Source of the DNA: Isoetes taiwanensis
Lineage: Eukaryota; Streptophyta; Lycopodiopsida; Isoetales; Isoetaceae
Direction: 5' to 3'
Assembly (NCBI GenBank): GCA_021234155.1
Contig: JAJEKV010000058.1
Span: forward strand, 2,783,060-2,847,059
Length of the DNA stretch: 64,000 bases
Within the stretch, counting starts at the first letter, position 1; each line of letters opens with the position of its first letter. Of this stretch, positions 55,600 through 64,000 are shown piece by piece. The position numbers and the translations under genes were made by a program. The notes under the pieces are model-generated. The model did no database searches and was not told the origin of the DNA. It was given only the letters and a program-made list of their open reading frames with translations.

Positions 55600-57481
55600 T
55601 GACCTTGTTGATGCCATTAGTAGATGTCCCAAAGATTGTAGAGTACCTTTACTTTCTCGAACCCCTTTCGAGGTTCCATCTTGAGCTTGATTTCTAACAG
55701 AGGTGCATCCCCAAATATATCATTTTGAGACCGGAATCTCTCAAATTTTTTTTCTCTCAATCCTTTTATAGCTACCATTGACTTTGGTCCACCAAAGTCT
55801 TTATCTTTGGATAAGATGTTTGAAGGGCCAATGTCCCTATTCCTATTGAGAGAGTCAAAATTTGAAACTGGCGACAAGGTATTTGCATTTCGCGGCCGCC
55901 TCTTGACACTCGCTCTTTTTTTCCTTGGGGTTGACTTGTTGTTTGACTTGGTTGATTGACTTCCATATCCTCACCGATTGATGTCACAATTCATATTCAT
56001 TTCTCGGGAAGGTGAGATATCCTTGCAAGAATCATACCGTAGTGCCCGGCCCTACAGCTTTGACAATGAGGAGGCGCACCAGCCCATCTAAGAGAGAGGG
56101 AGGCTTTTGACCATAAACATCAAGGAAGGGAATTTGGAGGGGACCTCTTTGGATATATCAATTTGGACAAAAGATTTGGGAGGTCTATATGGCTAAAACT
56201 TCAAGCATATATAGGATCCAATGGAACCGAAAAAGCGCTTTGAGACAGGTCTTCATTCCAAAGATAGGATTTAAACCATGAAGCGTGGTAGAGGCTACAC
56301 AAAGATTATCCGTGATTAGCAACTTCAAATTTGGGATCCCACTTTAGAAAGGAGAGTTGAAAGGACTCCGTGAGTCAAAGGACCTCGATTTAGCAAAAGA
56401 TTGGCGATCTTTTTGTTACCACATTCAATCATAACATAAGGAGATTGTAACCAAGAAATGATTGATAAGAATTTCTTTGTGAAGGTTCAAGCAAAAGGCC
56501 CGAGTTTGTCAAGTTTAAGACCATGCTTATTGATTTTGACAATAACAAACCGAAATCATGAAAAGAAATCAACTTTGCATGAACAGTAAGGAAGGTCCAA
56601 AGAAATACCTTTAAAAGTAACTCGCTTTCATGGCTTTGAAAGCAGGATTGAAGGATCGAATTGTTCCGAGAGCATTTGTGAAGAATTTATCCGGGAATTT
56701 TTTATTTGCTCCTACCGCTTATCACCATAGGGAAGAGGAACTTGTCGGGCTGATCCATGCATGGTAATTGGCCTCTATAATCGGGGTCCTTGGATAAATT
56801 ATCCCAAAGATGGCACTTTGGAAGACAAAGGATCCATAGAAGACTGCTCAATTAAGGAGTTAGCAAAATCACCAAAGAAAATGACATTTTTGGGTTTTCT
56901 TGAAAGGACCTTAGTTGCTTGAGAAGATCGAATCCACGGTCTGAGGGCTCAAGATCGGCAAAATGCGAAGGATAGAAAGAAATTTAGGGTAATTTTTTGT
57001 TTATAAGAGCCATCTAGAAAGAACCAGTGGAAACTACAAAAGCAGATTGAACATGTGCTAAAATATCGGGGAGGGAGCAACAAGGGGCAAAGAAATCGGA
57101 GACGAAAGGTAATTAAACTTTCGGAAGGTGGAAAGCCACACTCAAAGCCAAAAATTAAGGGGAACTACACTAAAGGATGAATCATTGCTCGGAATACACC
57201 TTAACCACAATTTTCGAATCACTCCACCCGCAATGCACATGAAAGATTCCGGTAGCAGAGATTTCTTTTTTCCCCACGAATTCCTGAAGCCAAGAGTCCA
57301 CAATTTCTACCTCAAATTCCACTGAGCTTGGCACAAACGAGTATTCAAAGAACGAAAAAGATCTTCTTCGAAAATACTGCTCCAAGACCAAAGAATTCCA
57401 GAGAGCCACTGGAGATCCTTTCAAAAAGCCACAAGTTAATCTTGCATTATGCTTGATAATTGCAAAAATTCTGGTATCCAT
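55600..57481 (-). pseudogene. LINE ORF1, zinc-knuckle RNA-binding protein
   Basis: Begins around ATG 57481 (MDTRIFAIIKHNARLTCGFL, SWLQEFVGKK). Near 56070-56030 a CQSCRAxGHYG block with a following Cys in a shifted frame is a CCHC knuckle, as in ORF1 of plant L1 elements. A Gln/Ser/Lys-rich tail follows (55987-55772). Many frameshifts; I could not trace one continuous frame. Confidence 0.6.
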
Positions 57482-57690
57482 CTGTAGGGAAAATTAAGGG
57501 GAAACATGAGAAAGGCTAGCCCCTACAAGGCTGGCAATCTTAATCCAAAGAATTGCTTGGATAGGAGCAATGATTAGCACAACCTATCAAGAAATTGGTT
57601 TGAATCTAATAAGACAAAAGATTCAAGAAAAATGGCGCCGCGATTGGCGTGTACATTTTCCCCCCTTCCACTCCAAGTTATATGTCTTTT

Positions 57691-58554
57691 AGGACAATAT
57701 GTAGCATAATAACAAGGGGGTTTTTTTTGTATTTTTGTACGGTTTTTCCAATGGTTTTTATATGATTTGATGGGCGTATTACACAAGGCCTACTAATTAG
57801 TACATCTAGAGTGCCCATTGTATTTGCATGCAGCTTGAATTAATTTTAATGCCTCTTTTCAATGGTGTAGACCCATATATGTAGTATTTTTTCAGTTAAG
57901 TTTTATTTTTAGAGTATTATATTTTATTTTGCTTTCGACATGCAAAGCTTCGGCAGCTCATTTTAGGGTTTTTTTCTGTAAGGGCGTGGTTATGTGGGTC
58001 AGATTCAAGCAGCATTGGATTTGGGCAGCGCTTAACCGGTTCCAGCAGAGAGCTACCTGAGTGCTTGAAGCAGATGCTTGCCAATCCATGAACGGGCAGA
58101 TCCTTCCTTTTCTTCGTCTTCGATCCGCCTTATACTCCGGCTCCAAGCTCTTTTATCTTGCGAGAATCATCGATCTGAGCGCGGCCTTCAATATGTTGAT
58201 TTCGGACATTTCCCCCTTTGATCCGTGGTTTTTGCAGCTTGTGGCTTGGCCATTGGTTCCTTGATCTTTGCTTCAGTTTTCCGCTTGCAAGATGGGGCTT
58301 CCTTGGCTGATTCGAATATATTTCCACCAAACGGAGCTTCTACAACATGAAATACGATTCATGTCCGTGATTGGAAAGTTTTAAGAGTGGGAATCGATTT
58401 CTCTAGTTATTTGCATTTGGCGACCAAAGATGAAACGGGCCTACAAACTCCAGATCCTTTGAATGAAATCTTGTAACATCTTTTTGCTTGATGAGACGCG
58501 TTTTTATTTGTTAAATAAGGAAATGTATGTAGCCCCTTGACTTGGATCTCGCAG
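57691..58554. other. non-coding, upstream part of the katanin-like gene
   Basis: The first katanin exon (start codon and about ten residues) should lie upstream of 58555, but I could not find it. No other gene seen. Confidence 0.5.
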
Positions 58555-60092
58555 AGGAGTTTGTAGCACATACTTCAGATGTCAACTGCCTCAAGATTGG
58601 CGAAAAGTCCTCCGTGGTACTCGTTCTTTGGAGGCGAAGATCATAAAAAAAAAACATGTGGGCAATTGGAAAACCCAATGCGATTCTTGTAAGTCTTCCC
58701 CAAAACATTTGCTTTGATCCAATAGCTCACTAGTGCTTGTTGGAATAAATTCGTAGATTAAAGCTTCCCTTTGGGGATCATGCAGAGTCTATCGGGGCAT
58801 TCAAAGCCAGATAGAATCAGAACGTTTGATGTTCTTTGAGGCTTTGGTAGTCATGTGAGTATTTGCCGATGGGACAATAAAGCTTTGGGATTTAGAGGAG
58901 GCTAAAAGTAATAGCTTGGACAAACTCTTTCCTCTTTACTTTCGAAATAGCTTTATTGGTCATCCAAAATGCCTAAATGCTATAAACTTGGCTTTGCGGT
59001 TGTCCATGCGCTCACGGGCCATCGTTCAAATTGCATCTCGGTGGACTCACACCCGCTTGGTGAATTTTTTGCATCCGATCCCTCGATACAAATCTCAAAA
59101 TCTGGGACATCCCCGGAGAAAGGGTTGCATCCACACTTACAAGGGACACACCCGTGGCATCAAATGCATAAAGTTCAGTCCGGATGGTATTTGGGTTGTC
59201 TCTGGAAGCCGGATAATCTTGTCAAAGTATGACACCCACATAATTGTATTTAGACTGTTCATGTCTAATAGGGTGTCCATATTAACCGTGCACTCTGGGA
59301 CTTAACCAGCGGAAAGCTTATGCATGATTTTAAATACCACGATGGCAAAGTTCAATGCCCGGATTTTCATCCTCGAGAATTTCTTCTTGCATCGGGTATT
59401 ATTACATTATGCATTGCACTCATAACAGATCTTACAAGCAATATTTTCCTTTTTATCCTTTCCGTGTTTACGTTGACAAAAGCTGTCAAATTTTATGACC
59501 TCCAAACTTTTGAGCTTATTGGGTCAGTCTCGGACGGAGGTAAGTAATATCATTTCTAGAGTTGGTTGAAGACCGTGTAACATGAGATACCCAATCGACA
59601 AAGTAAGTTTTGCTTTGCTTAGGTTCCCGCTTACGTGCAATGTTGTTTGATCCTCGATGGCGAAGTTTGCTCCAGGCGGCACATGAAAATCTCAAGGTTA
59701 TTTCCTACTCGATATTCATTGCTATTGTAAATTTGGCTCGAAAAAGTTTAGAGTTCACGTATGCAATTCCATGAATCATGTATTTAATAATCATAGCTGC
59801 AATTGTCATGTGACCCTGTCTTTTGGCTGGCAGTATTTTCCTTCCTCATAATTAAACACACAAGCTCACTCTCTGCAGAGGCTTTTATCATCTCCGGTTA
59901 GTGTCCTTTCCCTTGTCGCGGTACTATCTTGGGAGCCATTAAGATACCACGATGTGGTTGATGTAAGCTGGTCCAAAATTGCCGACTTCAACGCTCATGA
60001 AGAAAAGCTTCTTGGTTGTTCTTACAACAAGAATTGTGTCGTCAATTTGGGTCAAATTCATTGTAAAGCCTTGAAATATAAATTCTCTTAGA
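58555..60092 (+). pseudogene. KTN80: katanin p80 (WD40 subunit) N-terminal half, multi-exon, broken as read
   Basis: Katanin p80 targets the p60 ATPase to microtubule sites for severing. Exon-like blocks: 58555-58688 (EEFVAHTSDVNCLKIGEKSS to KPNAIL/gtaagt), 58786-58907 (SLSGH, DGTIKLWDLEEAK in shifted frames), about 58995-59227 (ALTGHRSNCISVD, GCIHTYKGHTRGIK, FSPDGIWVVSGS), about 59286-59396 ([26 protein letters not shown]), about 59478-59541 ([15 protein letters not shown]/gtaagt), about 59620-59694 (AMLFDP, AAHENLKV) and about 59878-60092 (SWEPLRYHDVVDV, NAHEEKLLGCSYN). Order and intron places match KTN80. In-frame stops and small shifts break several exons, including a run of ten A at 58645. 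Some may be sequence errors (GCCTGGATTT read as GCCCGGATTT). The linker and C-terminal con80 domain are not found. Confidence 0.8.
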
Positions 60093-60960
60093 AGCATCCC
60101 TCCAGTATACATTTGGTGAATTTGCTATACCCTTTGTTTCAGCTGGTTATCCTACTAGATTAGTTAATCTTCTCGGTTGAGCCTTTTAATGTTCAAGCTA
60201 ATGTATTTGAAGAAGTTTCTAAAAGGTGAGCTTCTAAATATCTAGTACACTTCAAATATTAAATCCTTAGTGCATATTTCGATTCCAAGGTTCAAGATGC
60301 AACCCTACACTATCTTTATGTTTTAAATGTCTTTTATATTCTCACGTCTGTTTTTTTTTTATGGCCCGAAGGGCCAAAAATTTTTTTTAGTATAATAACC
60401 AACACATAACTACCATTGACATTAATAAATATAACCATTGGATCCAACACATTTAAATTAAAATCCCCCTTAAACCCCCTTTGGTTTGGGTGCATATTCA
60501 CACGGGGGGTGACTCCGGGCATCGAGAGCTGTCGGATTGGCATATTCGCCCCTTATTCCTTAATCTACACCGTACGTAAAGTTCCTCATTTGTGGGGTAT
60601 GCAAGTACAAGATTTGCTATACTGTATAATAAGATTCGCAAACTACTATAAGATTCTATTGCAATAGCAACTTTTTCTAGATCCTACAAAGCAGCAACAA
60701 ACAAGTCCATTGTGTAGGATGCAACTTATCAGAACAAATTCTTTAAGTCCATCAGCATTCAAACCCAACAAGGCTAATAAGTTCAAAAGGAGGATGTTAC
60801 TCTTGTTAGTATAAAAAAATGCATGTGGTTAATGTAATTTTTTTGTGGTTGACATCTACCATGTGGCTCAGTTATGAGCTTGAGTATTAAATCTTAATCG
60901 CACAAACATCTCAAAAAATTGAAAGGTTTAGCTAAATATAAATGAAATTCTCCAAGATTC
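60093..60960. other. no recognisable gene
   Basis: AT-rich. The remaining katanin exons were looked for here and not found. Confidence 0.5.
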
Positions 60961-62060
60961 ACCCAAGAAAAAAAAAATCTTACTTGGGCAGAGTTTAATA
61001 GCTCTATTTCACTATGTTGATCCTCCGCTAACTATAACATAAGCAAATGTCACGTATGACTTGCAATAGCTAGCAAATAGGAAGGCATCAGATCTAAATG
61101 GCATGCATGCAGAACTATTGAAGTGGATTGGACCTCAAATTTTGTCAATCCTAACTAGCTTGTTCATTAGGGCCTTTCATGAAGGCCTCTCCATGCAATG
61201 AACCATCAGCACCCAGTATATAAATCATGAGATCGACATTGTCCTACCGATTACCATACAATTATGGTCAGTCCTTGGTTGGCAAAACTACTCGCCGAAA
61301 TGATTGAACAACATGAGGGATGCCCTGTATACAAATGACCAAAAACAACCCCATATATGGTTATTTGAAAGGCAAGTTTGATCCCTTCCATATGAAATTA
61401 CCTCAAGTAGTCCCACCTAATTCCTCAGTATACACGTGGAAATGGGTCCCAAAAACTCCCTACAAGTCATTCAGGCACATTGTATGGCACCCAAAACTAA
61501 ATTCCCCTTATTGAACTGTAGTTTTGGCATCATGGGCATATGAGACAGGAGTAGGTGCACTTAGACATGCCAGTTTTAGACCCAAGCATTCTATTGTTGA
61601 TCATATTTTCATATTGTGCACCCTGCTAGAATGGCAAAAATAAAAGACAAGATCTATACTGCTGCTTCGTGGATTTTTCCAAAGGCTTTGACACTATGAT
61701 AAGGGAGACGTTGTAGGAGAGATCATAACAGTTGGGCATATAATACGAACTTCAAATTGCATTATGCAAATTATATGATACAGTCAAAGCTCAAATGCCT
61801 CTATCATGCCGCCTCCACGCCATTTGGCATGTATATTGATCAACTAAAGGAATGGCTTGTCTTGCATGGATGGGAAGAAGCTCGGCTTCTTGATTAGATC
61901 ATTAGGCAGTTGATATGTGCATATGATGTGGATCTACAAGCTCATACACCAGCTAACATGCAGTAGTATCTGGATGCACTGAGTACTTTCTGTCAAGACA
62001 CTAGAATGAAGATCAACTTGATTGTTTAGAGTCTATGTCAGTTCGGATTCTCTACAAGAT
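60961..62060 (+). pseudogene. LINE reverse-transcriptase fragment, second copy
   Basis: Blocks in order, in mixed frames: LANRKASDLNGMHAELLKWI (about 61070-61130), FRPKHSIVDHIFILC (about 61580-61625), CCFVDFSKAFDTM (about 61655-61700), YELQIALCKLYDTVKAQ (about 61745-61800), and DVDLQAHTPANMQ with LDALSTFCQDTRMKINL (about 61925-62025). The catalytic YADD is degraded. Same family as 3830-4275. About 300 bases near 61250-61560 have no counterpart and may be an insertion. Confidence 0.8.
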
Positions 62061-62369
62061 AGACCATTGCACGGACTCTTAATCAAATAGATAAATCCTA
62101 AGTACAGAGCATTACACGAGATTTTGCAAAATGAGAAGAAAAGACAACAGAAAATTAAAATGAAAATAATGAAGGAATGAGAATATCTTGATAACTGAGT
62201 GTGGAAAACAACATGATCTTGCTAAACGCAGAGATCATAGGGAAACAAGAAAGAATGTTGAGTGGTCTTCTGAATGTTGAGCGATCTAGGGCCTCTATAG
62301 CTTATCTTTCTAATCCTATATTTTCATAGGCAGGCGCTTAATTGGGCGCTAACCTAGGCGCCCTTTCGT

Positions 62370-63078
62370 ATGGGTGCTAAGGCAAAGAAGGCTACGGCAT
62401 CACCCAGTCAGGGTGATCCGATTGAGTATGAAGGGGATTCAGCTCATCTGATTGCCTTAATCCAGGAATTAAAGAACGAAGTGACTGGTCTAAAAGAGGA
62501 GGTTTTATCTATGAAGAAAACCTTGGCAGAAGTATCGCAGCAGAACATCACCTTTCAAAGTAAAAATGAGGAATTGCTCATGACTAAGGACGATACTGCA
62601 GTAGATTATCATAGTCAAATTCAAAACTTAGAGGCAAAATTGGCTTCCTTGATTGCAATGATGTTGCATCAAGAACATCTTGCTGCAGAGCAATTAGATC
62701 AGGAAGCAAGATCTATGAATCTCAAAATCTCGGGTCTCCAAGAATTGGAAGATGAGGACATCTCCGATGTAATCAATAAATTTTTCAAAGAGACCATGCG
62801 AATCATGAGCCTGAAGCAGTATTTGCAAGAAGACTAGGCAAACCTTAGCTTCTATATTCTTGTTAAATTTAAGAGCAAGGAGGCAAGAGATGATTTTGCT
62901 GAATCGAAGTGTGTTAAAAGGAGAGAAAGGCATCTGGTTAGATGCTGATCTGACACCAGCACAACTTGAATTCAGGAAAAAAAGAATGGCAGAAAGTTAA
63001 GAAGCAAGGGCCACTGGTGTGGTAGCATTCTTGGATAAGAGTGGGAAGGCCGTCATTACCAGCAAGAAAAGGAATTAG
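62370..63078 (+). pseudogene. LINE ORF1 with coiled coil and RRM-like domain
   Basis: ATG 62370 opens 155 codons: a basic Ser/Lys start, a coiled coil (LIQELKNEVTGLKEEVLSMK and following heptads), then MNLKISGLQELEDEDISDVI, the start of an L1 ORF1-type RRM. After a shift at about 62835 the domain goes on (SFYILVKFKSKEARDDF) and ends with VLKGEKGIWLDADLTPAQLE, a C-terminal-domain-like block, to a stop near 63078. The layout is that of animal L1 ORF1p, not the zinc-knuckle ORF1 of the LINE at 49919-57690. Confidence 0.65.
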
Positions 63079-64000
63079 GGGATCAGGGCCTTGAGGGTTG
63101 GCTTATGGAATACTCATGGTTTCAGTCAGGCAAAAGCAGCAGCCACATGGCAGGTTTGGCAGCACCAAGATCTACTAATGTTTACAGAGACATGGGAACA
63201 TCAAGCCCGCTCACTACCAGAGTTACCAGGATTCGTATTGTTTGGAAATGTGTGGAATGAGAAAAGAAGTACAGTAGGTCGTGGTTTTGGTGGTATGGCA
63301 GTACATGGCAAGCAAACAATAGCACATGAGGTTAAGCTGGTCTCAGTGGATACCAATAAGCAATTTATGTGGTTAAGAATAAGGGATTTATTTTTAGATA
63401 TTTGTTATTTTGCACCAGCTAGTTCGAGTATCTATAACAGGCAGGAGTTTAACACAAATGACCCATTTCTGGCACTTTTGTTCTGACATCATAACCTATG
63501 GCAAGGAAGGAGAAGTGGTATTGCTTGGTGATTTTAATGCAAGGATAGGGAATAAACAAGCCAAAACATATGGGAGCATCATGGATGTGAAATTGAATGA
63601 AGTAGAGGAACCATGGTTTATAAGAGAATCCGCAGACCAGATTACAAATTCCGTGGGGGATAAGCTGTTGGAAATGAGCACGGTCTGTAATCTCAAAATT
63701 CTGAATGGCATCAGTTTATTCCAGCAATCTGAAGGTTATACATGCATGAATTACGCGGGGTCCAACACTATTGATTTCCTGTTAGCAAGCAATTATAACT
63801 GCATTCAAGATTTTTGGACAGGGGAAAAGCTTCCAGAATCAGACCATGTCCCTTTATTCGTAGACCTTCATAATACATGTGAACCCAATAATAGTACATC
63901 TGCTTTCCATCCTCGGATTAAGGTAAACTATCAGTTTCATAAGGCATACAAGAATAAGATAGAAGAGTTGCTGGCACAAAGGAGATGGGATTATGCGCTT
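63079..64000 (+). pseudogene. LINE ORF2, endonuclease domain, runs off the window
   Basis: Begins RALRVGLWNTHGFSQAKA (63091 frame), with FTETWEHQ, GRGFGGMAVHG and DICYFAPAS. A single frameshift near 63470 leads to the frame open to 64000 with VVLLGDFNARIGN, NTIDFLLASN and ESDHVPLFVDLHN. These are the Asn, Glu, GDFN and SDH catalytic blocks of an AP-like endonuclease. Close neighbour of ORF1, so this is the 5' half of one LINE copy. Confidence 0.85.

Larger units (their letters stand above)
49919..57690 (-). mobile_element. full-length L1-type LINE with target duplication
   Basis: A 28-base T run (49931-49958) is the poly(A) tail on the minus strand. The 16-base sequence AAGTTATATGTCTTTT flanks both sides (49919-49934 and 57675-57690), so the whole 7.7-kb element inserted by target-primed reverse transcription. 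The 5' end is near 57674 (GGAGTGGAAGGGGGG). It carries ORF1 with a zinc knuckle, ORF2 with endonuclease, RT and zinc domain, and an extra frame before the tail. ORF1 and the N-terminal half of ORF2 are frameshifted. Confidence 0.92.

Overview
This is nuclear DNA of a land plant with a large, transposon-packed genome. The evidence is spliceosomal introns (one of the rare U12 AT-AC class), plant-type PPR, katanin-p80 and mitochondrial lipoamide-dehydrogenase sequences, tRNA-derived SINEs, Ty3/gypsy chromovirus and L1-type LINE sequences. I cannot name the species; a fern, lycophyte or gymnosperm would fit the repeat load, but that is inference. Only one host gene looks fully intact: a six-exon gene at 17648-18858 (minus).

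Layout. 1-22.4 kb: decayed gene fragments (3-ketosphinganine reductase, a coiled-coil protein, a PPR protein, lipoamide dehydrogenase), the intact gene, a PIF/Harbinger transposase relic, a SINE, LINE and LTR fragments and several hairpins. 22.4-47.7 kb: a three-level nest of LTR retrotransposons. Element A (22447-47676, plus, non-autonomous) contains a tandem, non-coding element B. One B copy is split by element C (26262-39609, minus), a chromovirus with intact ends and a perfect 5-bp target duplication. 49.9-57.7 kb: a full-length L1-type LINE (minus) with poly(A) tail and 16-bp target duplication. 58.5-60.1 kb: exons of a katanin p80 WD40 gene, broken as read. 61-64 kb: two further LINE copies, the last running off the window.

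The most striking content is in element C. Between its primer-binding site and gag it carries two extra genes. The first starts with the exact histone H3 tail ARTKQTA and ends in a 90-residue histone H3 fold that stops where H3 stops. The second (ORF-X) is a basic protein I do not recognise. Each has its own TATA box, and upstream of each lie two near-perfect ~67-bp palindromes about 200 bp apart. The same element encodes an integrase with a C-terminal chromodomain, a module class that reads modified H3 tails. I propose that C is a chromovirus that makes its own H3-like protein under a duplicated palindrome promoter.

Quality caveat: in several repeat regions CTG/CAG words appear as CGA, CCG, CGG or CG when compared with sister copies or conserved protein motifs. 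Many frameshifts in pol may therefore be base-calling errors at methylated CHG sites rather than real decay.
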